DNA of 64,000 nt from Hyaloscypha bicolor E (Eukaryota; Ascomycota; Leotiomycetes; Helotiales; Hyaloscyphaceae), in NCBI RefSeq assembly GCF_002865645.1, contig NW_020194693.1, positions 434,001 to 498,000 on the forward strand, given 5' to 3'. This document shows positions 46,573 to 56,757 of the stretch, piece by piece; position 1 is the first letter of the stretch, and every line of letters begins with the position of its first letter. The notes beneath the pieces are model-generated. The model worked only from the letters and a program-made list of their open reading frames with translations, ran no database searches and was not told where the DNA came from. Made by a program: the position numbers and the translations under genes.

Positions 46573-47706
46573 TTACCTTCCTCCTGCCTTGAAGTCCTTG
46601 TACAGCTCAATCCAAATATCCCTTGCCCTACAATCAACCTTCCCCTCCTCATCAACAACACACGCTGGAACCACCTTTTCCTGTTCCTCTGCCGATGTCT
46701 CCTCCCACGGCTTTGGGAAAGGATAATCGGAGAAATGGACAAATTTTGCCTCTTGCATAACTTTTGCGGGATCCCACTCCCCTTTCCCATCCACAAACGC
46801 CATATGCTTCGGGTCCGGAGAGCGAAATTCTCCAGTAAGCAAGGCGTACTCTCGATGTGGCAAGATCGCGCATTCGTTGCCAAAGAGGCTATTAATGATC
46901 TCCATATCATACGTCCCTCTCGTCGCCTCCTCAATCGCCTTCTGAATCTTCTCAAGCGCCATAGTGCTCGGTTGCAAGACCATAATATGGGAACTCAGTT
47001 TCGGCTTCTCCAACCAATACGCCCTCGGCAGAACCGCCTCGGCACTCGGAAGAAAGAACAATGCATCAATATTCCCCCTTAACGTGGAGTCAGAGTCAAG
47101 GTGTATAAGCCTCTTATACTGCGTCTGATTAAACGCCAACAGCTTCGTATATGAATCAGCCCAGATGTAATGGACGTTATTTTTATGTTGTTTTTCGACG
47201 AGAACGGGTTTTACTTCGTAGATATTTTGGGCCACGGAGAGAAGGTGGGTAGCGGTGGGGGAAGAAAGGAGGTCGGGGGTGTAGAGGAGGAGGCGGTCCG
47301 CGCGGCTGGAATGCTGGTGTAGGGCGGAGAAGAGCATGAGGGAGGAGCAGAGGGCATCGGGGGTGGTGGCGTATTGTGTGTATGCGAAATGCGACCAGTC
47401 TACTTCTCCTTCTGGGATGCTTGGTATTGTGACTGGATCGGTAAAGTAGCACTTTGGGCCGGAGATTCCGAGACGGGCAAAGGAGTGGTAATTTCGAATC
47501 TTTGTTGGCAATGTGAGAAGTACAAGAGCAATGACGATGAAGACGACGACAGTGCGGAAGTGTTTTGAGCGAATGATTTGGCCGAGGCTCGGCTTTACTT
47601 GGACTTTTTGAATAGGATCATGGCTGTCACCTCGAGTGCCTACTGGCAGAAATGGCGAGGTGTGGAGAAAGTCAGGGATGTCTGACAGGCGGCGTTGGCG
47701 TGCCAT
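46573..47706 (-). CDS. GT8-type glycosyltransferase, Golgi type II membrane protein
   Basis: A single exon of 377 residues from the start MARQRRLSD. Seven more codons lie upstream in frame, but this ATG has the better context (GCCATGGC). A short basic cytosolic end is followed by a signal anchor (RTVVVFIVIALVLLTLPT, about 50-67), then a lumenal catalytic domain with YTQYATTPDALCSSLMLFSA, NNVHYIWADSYTKLLAFNQT and the metal-binding LIHLDSDSTLRGNIDALFFL, which holds the DxD motif (DSDS). After it come IMVLQPSTMALEKIQKAIEE and MEIINSLFGNECAILPHREY, then KFVHFSDYPFPKPWEE. This is the pattern of fungal GT8 enzymes related to yeast Gnt1 (N-acetylglucosaminyltransferase) and glycogenin. The exact sugar is unknown. 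It is convergent with elp5 (131 bases between stops). Confidence 0.88.
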   Translation of the reverse strand: MARQRRLSDIPDFLHTSPFLPVGTRGDSHDPIQKVQVKPSLGQIIRSKHFRTVVVFIVIALVLLTLPTKIRNYHSFARLGISGPKCYFTDPVTIPSIPEGEVDWSHFAYTQYATTPDALCSSLMLFSALHQHSSRADRLLLYTPDLLSSPTATHLLSVAQNIYEVKPVLVEKQHKNNVHYIWADSYTKLLAFNQTQYKRLIHLDSDSTLRGNIDALFFLPSAEAVLPRAYWLEKPKLSSHIMVLQPSTMALEKIQKAIEEATRGTYDMEIINSLFGNECAILPHREYALLTGEFRSPDPKHMAFVDGKGEWDPAKVMQEAKFVHFSDYPFPKPWEETSAEEQEKVVPACVVDEEGKVDCRARDIWIELYKDFKAGGR

Positions 47707-48382
47707 GGCGGAGTCCACGCTGATCACGAGACAAGCTTCACGTGATCAACCATTCAAGTTGATATTATCGCAAAGACAAACGCCGCATCGCCATCGCGTT
47801 CCTTTCGCTTCCTTTCCATTATACTCTTGTCAGCTAATCCACCGCTATCATTGGGTAGAATACTTGCAAGCCTCCAAAATAGGCTGCCTCCAATACACTC
47901 ACAGCATCTCCGCACGTTGTGTCCCAGGATCCGTTTCCGGACTGCCAAGCTTTTATACCAGCCCACCTATCCTATAACAAAAGGTCTTGAAGCGAGGAAA
48001 AATCGAAAGCATGTTTAAAGAGAAGAAGAGCGGTAGATGTGTCTACTTTAGATCCAACTCGTATTCTACCCCTGATCGGCATCTTCGGCCTCGCTAAAAG
48101 TACGAACGCGTCACCAACCGGTCGACGAACTTTTACATTTAGCCGTTGGCTGTGCCCTTTACGTATTATTAGAGAGGCAATATATGCATAAGGTTCTGAG
48201 TTTGTTCATCGTCGCGTTGATCGATTAGGTACCCAGAGTGGATCTAGTTTAGTACTGCATATATATCTGCTCTTTGTCATTCCATCGCGTTCTTTTTTGA
48301 TCCCATTCAATTCCTTCGCGGAGCATACGGAGGCGGCAAAACCTAACTGTCTCTCTTGTGCCGGTATCCAGATTCCGATTGT
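47707..48382. other. Intergenic, nothing recognised
   Basis: No frame or RNA gene supported. Confidence 0.5.
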
Positions 48383-49175
48383 CACCAGCCATATACTCCG
48401 GGGAAATTTCTCCTCAGCGGCGTCTCCTCTATCTGCAATTCAATGGCCAAAACTTTCAGTTTTCGCCTCCTCGCAAGCCGTTGTCGACTCATAAGCCAGA
48501 ATAACAGGGCTGAAAGCAGGCGGATGCCGAGCCAAGCTGTGGAGACGCCGACTGCGATTTTGCTGTTCTTTGTAAGAGGGATAGAGGGCGTAGCAGGAGC
48601 GAGATTCTGACTTTTGTGTTTTAGCCTTACTTCGTTTGAGCTTCCGACCCTCCTACCATTACAAAAGTAAATTAATGTGAGGAAGGTGAGGGGGGATGCT
48701 TTACGGCGTTACCTTTACTTCCACTGCTGGGGAAACCTGCCCTTGATCGTCGAAGACGGGCCTTGTAAATACTATTCCGAGGAGATAGGGAGTGTGCACC
48801 TATATTGAAGGGAATGAGCCAATCGTAGGAAGTGGAGGTAGAGGGTGCTAAGACTGCGAGTAATTAGTTTGTCTACATGATGGCTTCTGCACAATTTAAC
48901 TTTTCAAAATAAGAAGGAGGATGAGGCAGCAACGTACAGTTGTAGAGTGGACCCCCCCCCCCCAGCAAATCGGCCATGCGGGGCGTTATTTATCCAGACG
49001 ATGAGCCATGGGTTGTCACTGATATAGGGTACGTCATCGGAGTCATATGCCCATTGAAGCAAGAAGTCTTGATTTGGCTGCATATCCCATTTCGTGTTTG
49101 TAACGTGGAGAGCTTGTGAGATTTGAATCGATATCGATGCCAACAGAAGGATAAAAACAGGAGGGCTCAGCGTTA
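48383..49175 (-). pseudogene. Decayed single-span surface protein (start loss and frame breaks)
   Basis: Reading down the minus strand: a leader-like LSPPVFILLLASISIQISQA starts where ATA, not ATG, is found (about 49175), and no in-frame ATG lies before it. An extracellular part follows (TNTKWDMQPNQDFLLQWAYD). Then comes a run of 12 G (minus strand of 48952-48963). With 11 G the frame would join correctly through the next intron to LAPSTSTSYDWLIPFNI; with 12 it does not. A second extra base near 48803 separates this from YLLGIVFTRPVFDDQGQVSP. After an intron (GTAACG to GTCAG) comes NLAPATPSIPLTKNSKIAVG and a membrane span (AWLGIRLLSALLFWLMSRQR) with a short tail to the stop at 48383. The lay-out parallels the gene at 43.1-44.1 kb. 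Three lesions suggest a pseudogene. Confidence 0.6.
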
Positions 49176-50093
49176 TGACCGATTCAGAGTCTATTTATTG
49201 AGGCGGCTGGTTGTGGTTTCTGCATACAGGAGCGGGCATACGGAAGATCGAACAAGTGTTGTATGTGATGTGGCTCCTGCTACACTTTTTTTGCAACACT
49301 CAACAAGACGGGTGAGTGGTGGGTGTGTTGCTTTTTCATCGGCAATTCAACCAACAAAGTCATATGTAATAAACGAGCTGGGCTGGGTATCACTGCTACC
49401 CCGCTTGCAATTAACCGTCTCAGCAAACTGCACTGCAGCGCTCTGGATATATATGAAGGGTAAATAGAATGTAGTCGATCAATCTATAATCTGGATATCA
49501 TGTAAACCAGATCTCGCGCTGTCAGAAAAAGGAAACTGCCGTAAGAAAATTGAGGAGTCTCTCTTTAAGACTCCTTTGATGGATTGTTGCAACTTGGCAA
49601 AGACCCTAGAGGATTGTCATAGAAGGTCTTCAGAAGTTTACTTTTACCCGGCAGGTACATAGGCTTGCTTTAACGAGTCGTTTCGGGCGTGCCTCGCTTA
49701 TTTGCCCCTGAAAAACGGCAACAACAGGGGATGTCCTTTCAATAGTTCCTCGAAACCCTCCAAGACAAGCTCATTGCTAGCTAATATGTCTTCAGATAGT
49801 AAGTAAGAATTTCAATCGATTGACTTGACGCCCTAAACCGTCAGGCCTACTTATCACTTCGTAAATTTGCTCCATGCCGATTTCTGCCTAAGGTCGGCGA
49901 TGGCTCACGAAAAGAATCCGGTATCGGCCTGCGATGACGATCCTTGACTTCAGAGATAACCACGACCGTGACGACTTCACAAGTGCTTGCCTGATAACGA
50001 CTTTATATGTTACTATTTTCTCTTGATCGAGCGTGCTCTCGATCCTGATACCACTCAAGTCAAGGCTATTTATAGACTTTGTTCTTTGCAACT
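49176..50093. other. Intergenic, nothing recognised
   Basis: No frame supported; contains the promoter side of the hydroxyacid oxidase relic. Confidence 0.5.
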
Positions 50094-51446
50094 ATGGACG
50101 AAAAGAAGGATCAAAGGAAGTCCGGACTTCAGGTCCCAATTGATCCCATCACGCTATCAGAGGTGGCTTCGGTAGCAAAGTCTCTTATCAAAAAAGAGGT
50201 TTGGGACTACTACGATTGCGGTGCAGACAGCCAGACCGCACCACATGAGAATGAAGCAGCATTCAAAGTGTGAGGCCCTCGTACCTGTTTTTCGTGCATG
50301 TGAATTGACCCCCTCTCAGCCTCAAAATCCTCCCTCGAGTACTTCGAGATGTCTCTTCGGTCAGAACCAAAACCACTCTTTTCGGACGAGAATATCCTGT
50401 CCCATTCGGTCTCGCACCAAGCGCGATGCAGAAGCTTGCCGGTGGCGAGGGAGAAATGGATGTAGCGAGAGCAGCGGCAAAACTTGGTGTAAACTTGACT
50501 TTGTCATCGCAATCAACTACCAGCTTGGAAGATGTTATGTCCTGCAAGGAAAGCTCGTCCGGTGGAGGTGATCCTGCATTTTGGATGCAGCTCTATCTCA
50601 CGAAAGATCCCGAGAAAAGCGTTCCTTTGATCAAAAGGGCTGAAGGTGAGCCCAAATACCTTAAACTGTTCTGAGGTACGCTGCTCATATCTATGACCTC
50701 AGCTGCTGGCTATGAAGCCCTGGTCTTGACTGTAGATACACCCGTCCTCGGAAAACCGCATCAACGAACGCAAAGTGCCTCTCGTCCTCCCCTCTGGTCT
50801 CCATCTCGCAAACATCGAACCGGCATCCCAGTCTCCTCAAACTGACAGAAAACCAACTTTCAATCGCAGACTCATGGACGCGCGCATACTTCACGACGCT
50901 GAAACCATCCTCAGCGAAGCTGGTGGGAGTACTCACAGCAACAGCCTCACGTGGGACACTACCATTCCACTTATGAGAAAAGTAGCTCCGGGTATGAAGA
51001 TTATTCTCAAAGGTATCATGACCCATGAGGACGCGGTGTTAGCGGTGAATCATGGTGCCGATGCAATCGTGGTTTCAAATCATGGGGGGAGGCAGCTTGA
51101 TGAGGCGAGTTCTACTATGGAAGCTTTACCTATTATTCATGCTGCTCTGGCCACTAAATCTCCGGAGCCTGGGAGGAGGAACAAGATTCCAGTTATTTTT
51201 GACGGCGGAGTTAGAACTGGCGCTGATGTGTTCAAGGCATTGGCTTTGGGGGCAGATTTTGTGCTGGTAGGGAGGCCTGTGCAGTAGGGATTGGGGTATA
51301 AAGGGGAGGAGGGTGTGGAGACTGTGATTAATATTTTGGAGAGAGAGCTTTCGAGGACGATGGCGTTAGCTGGTGTTACGAAAATAATAAGTAAGGAGTA
51401 TATCGGGGTTAAGAACGTTGGAGGTTTTGGGGTGTCAAAGTTGTAA
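50094..51446 (+). pseudogene. FMN-dependent 2-hydroxyacid oxidase/dehydrogenase, frameshift and nonsense
   Basis: The family (glycolate oxidase, lactate oxidase, cytochrome b2 core) oxidises 2-hydroxy acids with FMN. Exons 50094-50269, 50320-50645 and 50703 onward splice in phase (FKV-LKILPRVLRDVS; RAE-AAGYEALVLTVD). Family motifs are clear: WDYYDCGADSQTA, FGLAPSAMQKLA, DPAFWMQLYLTKD, LTVDTPVLG, IILKGIMTHEDA, DAIVVSNHGGRQLD with the catalytic His, and IPVIFDGGVRTGADVFKALA. Two lesions break it. An extra A in the run GGAAAACC (about 50753-50756) shifts the frame after VDTPVLG. In the restored frame a TAG at 51285-51287 replaces the expected Trp of GRPVxWGLGYKGEEG, 53 codons before the natural stop (51444-51446). 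An intact enzyme cannot be made. Confidence 0.8.
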
Positions 51447-51583
51447 GGTACTATAGAATAGAAGCAGAGATAGATAATATTGATCAACTTGATGTGAAGC
51501 AGGAATTGTGCGACTATTTCGAGGAATATTGAAGATTCATCATGGTATTCAGTCTCTTGGCCCTGTGGCAGCCATTACCCTCC

Positions 51584-54376
51584 TCAAGGAAAGCTTCCCT
51601 TCGGAGGACCAAAGTAACCTCTCGCAGGGATCGGAAGAATCCCCTTCGAAGACCCATCAATACCAGCAGAGCTGACCGTATTACCCCACCACTTCAAGCT
51701 CTTTGGATTGTATCCCACAGCAAAGAACATAATCAACCCACTAACAGCAACACCAGCAGTCAACGCAGCCGATAACACATAATTGTACTTCTCCCACCAC
51801 GCCAATCTATGTCTCGGCATCCAATACATGAAAATGAACGATAAGATCATTCCCGGAGTCTTGTAGGACAGGTTGGATGGTGCCCAGTGCTGGATTCCTT
51901 GGATGATGAGAATTGGGTTTAACCACAACAGAGAGGCGACGAATGGAAACAGCGTGCTATCTAGGATCTCGAAGGTTCGTGGTCGGAGCTTCACGCGCAA
52001 CTTTTCTTTGATGGGAGGAAGGTAGATTGGACCATAGCCTTGGCAGACAAGGAAGAGAATTGCGATTGCGGTACCCATGAGGAAACACCACTTGAAGAGC
52101 GGGTACAGGGAGTTGAACATTCTGTCGGATCCAAGAAGACCCCACATCAATGAGGAAGCGTAAAGCGGAAATCCGTCATTGGCGCACGTAAATCTGCTGG
52201 GCTGATCAGGTGTGCAGAGACCTTTGACGTTCGTGAGCACGAAGTCTTGCGTTCCCACGGCCACGAAACAGGTGATGATGATCGTCCCGATCTGGCTTCT
52301 GAAGACCGCCCTGGGAGAAATCTTGCAGTAATGAGCCATCTTTTGATCTTGCACGTAGTTGTCTCCATATCCAGCGAGAGCCCAGGAGCCGAGAGTTTGG
52401 GCGAACAGGAAAGCATTGGGGTTGTTAGGGAGGATGAAACCGGTGATGACTTGAACCAGAGCCCCGAGTCCTAAGTTCGTACCGGTCGTCGCTGACAAGA
52501 ATGAAAGTGGGACTGCGAAGACGATGTTGATGGCAATCATCAGGAATGGGAGCCATACCGGAGTATCAGATGGGAAGATCTTGAGGAAGATGACTGAGAC
52601 GATGATGGCGCCGAGCAAAATCAAGAGGAACCACCAATCTGGAACTTCCTTATACTTTGCCATGAGTCGGCTGTGCACATCCATGGTATTGCCCTCGTAA
52701 TTTCCTTTGCCGTATCGAAGGCCTTTATAAAAATCGATGAACGCATGTTTCATAGTGCTCCATTGGTTGCCCATGATGTAGAGGAAGTAGACTGGGTAGA
52801 AAGCAAAGTTGGCCCCAACAGTGAGAATATACCCAGCAGAATAGAATGGGGGCGAGTAGTTCTGGTAAAGCTTCTCATCGAGCTTGTTGTTGACGACTAT
52901 CTTCTGAACATTGAAAGAGGTTCCGTCGTTCGCAAACGCGGCGGAGGAGTTGATAGGCAGGTACCCGGTATTATACATGTTGGAGTAGTAGATTCCCAGA
53001 ATGACGAAAGCACCGAGGATGCTACTGATGTACATTGTGCACGTAGCGAAAAATGGCTGAGCCAGGGCAGCATACGAAGACGTGGCAACGTTCCAGTCAA
53101 AGGTCGTAATCGGGTTAAATAAGCCCAGTCCGAGTCCTGATCCAGTTATGAGAGCGAGTGTAAAGTTTTGGGGGGCTATCCAAGTCATCCAGTTGAATGT
53201 CGCCAAGGCGGTAAACAGATATCCAGGGAACCAGTAATAGAAAAACATGCATAATGTGGTAATGTAGAAGAACTTGTACCGGGAGATTGTCCACCCATAG
53301 ATATTTTGCTTTGGTTCGGGTTTTGTCAGAGCTCGGTTCATTGCGATAAGTGGCAGAATAGTTGGCCAGAGTGCCTTGACAGGGTAGACGCTAAATCGTC
53401 TGAGATATCCGGCGAATCCCATACCCATCAGTTGGACGAACAAGGTCAGCATCAACTGATAGCCAAAAGTGACGAAGCTCTCGCCGTAGAACACTGGCGA
53501 CTTCTGGACCAAGATCATTCCGTAACTATTGGTGGTGTAGATTGCAATGTTGTAAGTGATCGTCGCGAACATTTGCTCCTTGAAGGTCCACGGCCCAGGA
53601 TTCAGAGAGTGACGAGTACCAGCGACCGTAAGCCCCCAGTCAGGTAATACCCATGTGAGGAACTTTCCGCATGGAAATAACAAGATCTGAATCACAGTTC
53701 CGCTCAAGCCTTGAGTTGAAGTCAGCATTGGCAATCCAAAGGATAAGTATATGTTCTGATCTAGACTTGCTAATTGAAGGGAAACGACTGTTGAAAAAGG
53801 TTGACATGAAGGTTCCGATAACAGCCCAGCCAATACCCAGGAAGTAAGCTCGGATCGTCTCAACGGGAACATCGCTGTTATCCAGAGGCTCGGCAACAGC
53901 ACGGACACCAGGATAGGGAGATGAATATCTCATCATCGTGGCATCGATTCTTAGATCCCGATCGTAAAAGTCACCGTAGAGCTTGGGACCTTCCAGCAGT
54001 CGCTTCATGCGGTCTCTCATGTCTGAAGGCTAAACAACCTCAAAGTCAGTCTTCTTGATTTGATGTGTTCCTAGCCTTCGTATTTTCGAAGAGTTGAAAA
54101 GGATGCCCTGAATAGACTTACAAAGTTCCAATCATCTGCATGGAATTTTACTGACTCCGAAATGATAGCCACGGCTTCTTCTTCAGTCATATTATTGATT
54201 ATATTCAAGATGTGCTCTCCTTCTCCATTGGGAGCCAGCACCTCCAACATTTCGTGAGAGATTTGGTCTCCCCATCGCTCCTCAATGACACGAGGCAGGA
54301 TCTTCTCCGGATCTGAATCATTGGAATTGATGCCATCGATCCCATCATCGCCTATGATCTCCATCGCCCCAGACAT
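51584..54376 (-). CDS. OPT-family oligopeptide transporter, three exons, GC-AG intron
   Basis: A plasma-membrane, proton-coupled small-peptide transporter of the OPT family. Exons 54376-54122, 54029-53771, 53709-51584 give 879 residues in phase. The N-terminal cytosolic part is acidic (TEEEAVAIISESVKFHADDW). Membrane spans start at TIRAYFLGIGWAVIGTFMST. Family motifs: SLNPGPWTFKEQMFATI (NPG, near residue 208) and HYCKISPRAVFRSQ (the KIPPR position, near 633, here KISPR), then the long hydrophobic C-terminal half ending PIPARGYFGPPKGSFP. Intron 2 (53770-53710, 61 nt) begins GCAAGT and ends CTCAAG; only this join gives RFPSI-SLSGTVIQILLFPCG. The ATG at 54376 was chosen; a second in-frame ATG is nine codons upstream. 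Confidence 0.93.
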
Positions 54377-54403
54377 GATTGCAGAACGAAATCTAAATCC
54401 CAC

Positions 54404-55560
54404 GAAGTTGGAAATTTGAGGGTGCTGAAGGTAACATGGCAGCCTTAAAGCCCTTGTTGGTCAAGACTTTGTTGGAAAACCTGGGATATAAGCTATCAGA
54501 TTCCATGCCGCGATAACCTAGAAAGTGGGATAGGCGGTTGAGATAAAGTAGAATACCCTCCGGAAGTGTGTATCCTCGGCAGGCTTGGACTGACGGCGGC
54601 GGGAGCAGCTTGAATGTCAAGCCCAAGAACTGTCAGGCGGGGGCGCTCGCAACGTTGCAATATACAACAACCTGCATCTGTGCACGCTTACTTTTCCCCA
54701 CCTATATATTCGTTGTCTAAAAATCTGTTGGTTAGAGGCCCTAATTCTCGACAGATCACATTGGTCTGCGTAAAAGGTGTCCACTTAAGTGGGACCAACG
54801 AGCATCCTAGCATCCATTAAGACCTACAATAAATTGATCAACCCATTCTAGTGGGTAATACAGTATTTTTTGTTGGACGTCCTAATGGTTTCGAGGGGTT
54901 TCGAACCTCAGTCTGGTAAATACACACTACTGTGGGTCTGCCTTTTGGATATGGATTGATTTGATTGAGGGAGAAATTCAAACTAACCAGCTTATTGAAT
55001 CTAGCGAGGGCGGGGTTGATGTACATGGGTGGCACAGTGGATTTCCACTCATAAAAATGAAAGTGGGATTTCCGAACATTGTGACTATGCAAACTCTTTT
55101 GAAAGCACGAGAGCTGTGCCAACATAGAGTAATCAATCCAACTGACTACTGGGTTATTTGTTAACTGATCTAGGGACAAGAGTAGGGCACCAGAATTTGA
55201 AGTTGGGATGGTTCCCTCCGATATATTTGCCAGGACCAGGGTTCCCTCGGTACATCTCAAGCCGCCGACAGGCTCATCTAGGAGCAAAGTCAGCGCATGA
55301 CCACCAGAATGTGGGGAAAAGTCTATGTTTCACGTATGTTCTGGCTTCTTGCAGACTTGCATTTGGGAGCTTCCTATTCGGGGTAGCGATTATCTTCTCC
55401 TTCCCCATCAGAGTCCCAACGTCACGCAGGGATCGGTAGGCCGCCCGGCAATTAGTTCATCTCCGAGTTGGTAGAAAAGCAACTTGAATAACTAGTAGTG
55501 TGTTTGTGACGATCTTGGCGCAAACTGCGGGCGGCTCGTATCTGGGGTGCAGTGTGTCAA
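54404..55560. other. Intergenic, nothing recognised
   Basis: No convincing gene. A GGTTCGAAACC B-box-like string occurs near 54895-54905 (minus) but no tRNA can be folded around it. Confidence 0.45.
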
Positions 55561-55569
55561 AAAGTAATC

Positions 55570-56098
55570 AAAGCTAATTAATTAGAATTAATTATGATTT
55601 GATTAGCTTGATTTTAACTTTAATTTGACTTGATTAGGATTGTATTTAATTATAATTAATTATAATTATCACGTGAAAGTAAAACCTTATACATTTCTTA
55701 AGTATTACAAGGCCTGGCTCTAGACTTAGAAAGCAGGTTAGAGTGGCTTCTATTCCGAGAATACTGAACTAAGAAGAGAAGGATATACAGGTGCGTACGG
55801 CAGGTGAGCATGCGAAATAGCCAAGTCTGATATAGCCTAGCATGTTGCGTGCAGGGAACATGTATAGCCATAGCGCGTGCAATAATAATTTTTACCGCCT
55901 TCGTCTTCGTTTGCTAAGCACTAGGCTAAATCCGGTAAGGACAACTTTAAGTGACCCTAAATACAGTTAGTCCTAACCTTATTCTAGTCTTATTTCCGCT
56001 TTCCAGGCTCTATAGTCACGTGCGCAATCACTTAGTAAACGAATTAAATATACTTAATTATATTTGATTATAACTAAGTACGATTTGATTAGGGACTA
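55570..56098. repeat. AT-rich element with degenerate inverted ends
   Basis: The left end (AATCAAAGCTAATTAATTAG, then TATGATTTGATTAG, to a CACGTGA at about 55671) resembles the reverse complement of the right end (CTAATCAAATCGTACTTAGT, TATAATCAAATATAATTAAG, to a CACGTGA at about 56018). The ends are TA-rich while the centre is ordinary sequence, so this could be a transposable element whose repeated ends were altered by RIP. No coding sense. Confidence 0.35.
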
Positions 56099-56109
56099 AC
56101 CGAGATCCC

Positions 56110-56497
56110 TAGTCAATGCACACCCCAAGCGAATGCACACCCCGAATTTTCAGCCGACCTCGAGCTTAATTAATTAATTATTAAATAACCACGCAATTAA
56201 TCGGCCTAAAATTAAAAATATAAAGCAATTGAACTAGGCACATTAAGTTGGCTAATCAGGATTTTTCATTTTCTAAGGCGTTGTGATAGAACAATCTCCC
56301 TTCCCGATCGGGAGGTCTGTACTATCCTCACAGCTTCAGAATCGTCCTCCTCTATTATTACCGCTTCCTGAGCCCCTAAATTCGATAAAATCGAAGACCC
56401 TACCCTCAATATTACTATACGAGAGGGTTTGGCTTTTTTAGTAGCATTTCTAGCTACAGTAGCTGCCTTTCTAGCTACTGCCCTTTCCAAAACCTCT
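56110..56497 (-). mobile_element. 3' end of a pogo-like DNA transposon with C-terminal transposase piece
   Basis: At 56110 a TA is followed by GTCAATGCACACCCCAAGCG and AATGCACACCCCG, an inverted-repeat-type end with an internal direct repeat (AATGCACACCCC twice). Inside it, an open frame on the minus strand (56490-56266) encodes a basic patch (ERAVARKAATVARNATKKAK) and ends QTSRSGREIVLSQRLRK, the short conserved tail common in fungal pogo/DDE_1-type transposases. The frame is cut at 56497 by the LTR described next, so the rest of the element lies beyond an insertion. Confidence 0.5.
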
Positions 56498-56757
56498 TGT
56501 CACGAGCACAAGATCTAGGGCCTGGAAGGCGTGGTTAGACTGTCTCTATTTCGACGATTCAAAGCTAAAGAGAGAAGAGGATCTCGAAGGAGCCTCGGAT
56601 CTAAATAATCGCGAGCTATGCACGGGCCCACGTGCTAGTTTAAGCTCAGGGTCACGTGTAACCATTAGCTAACTACAGATATTACGCTCAGATGCCAGAT
56701 GCCTCGCTAGCTCTAGTCTAACTCCTACTAGTACCGTATATTATAATAACCGTAATA
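56498..56757 (-). mobile_element. LTR of a retrotransposon read on the minus strand
   Basis: The stretch starts TGTCACGAGC on the plus strand and ends CGTAATA, consistent with TG...CA ends after a C-to-T/G-to-A change (minus strand: TATTACG ... CGTGACA). Just outside, at 56761-56771, the minus strand has CGAGGGAGGGGG, a polypurine tract as expected before a 3' LTR. This places the internal region to the right, on the minus strand. The LTR is much less TA-rich than the interior. The other LTR is not in the window. Confidence 0.5.

Noticed and set aside
52673..53122. 149-codon plus-strand frame inside the OPT gene
   Set aside because: Antisense shadow of the transporter exon.
54880..54960. Possible tRNA on the minus strand (GGTTCGAAACC B-box-like string)
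   Set aside because: No A-box at the right distance and no cloverleaf or acceptor stem can be drawn.
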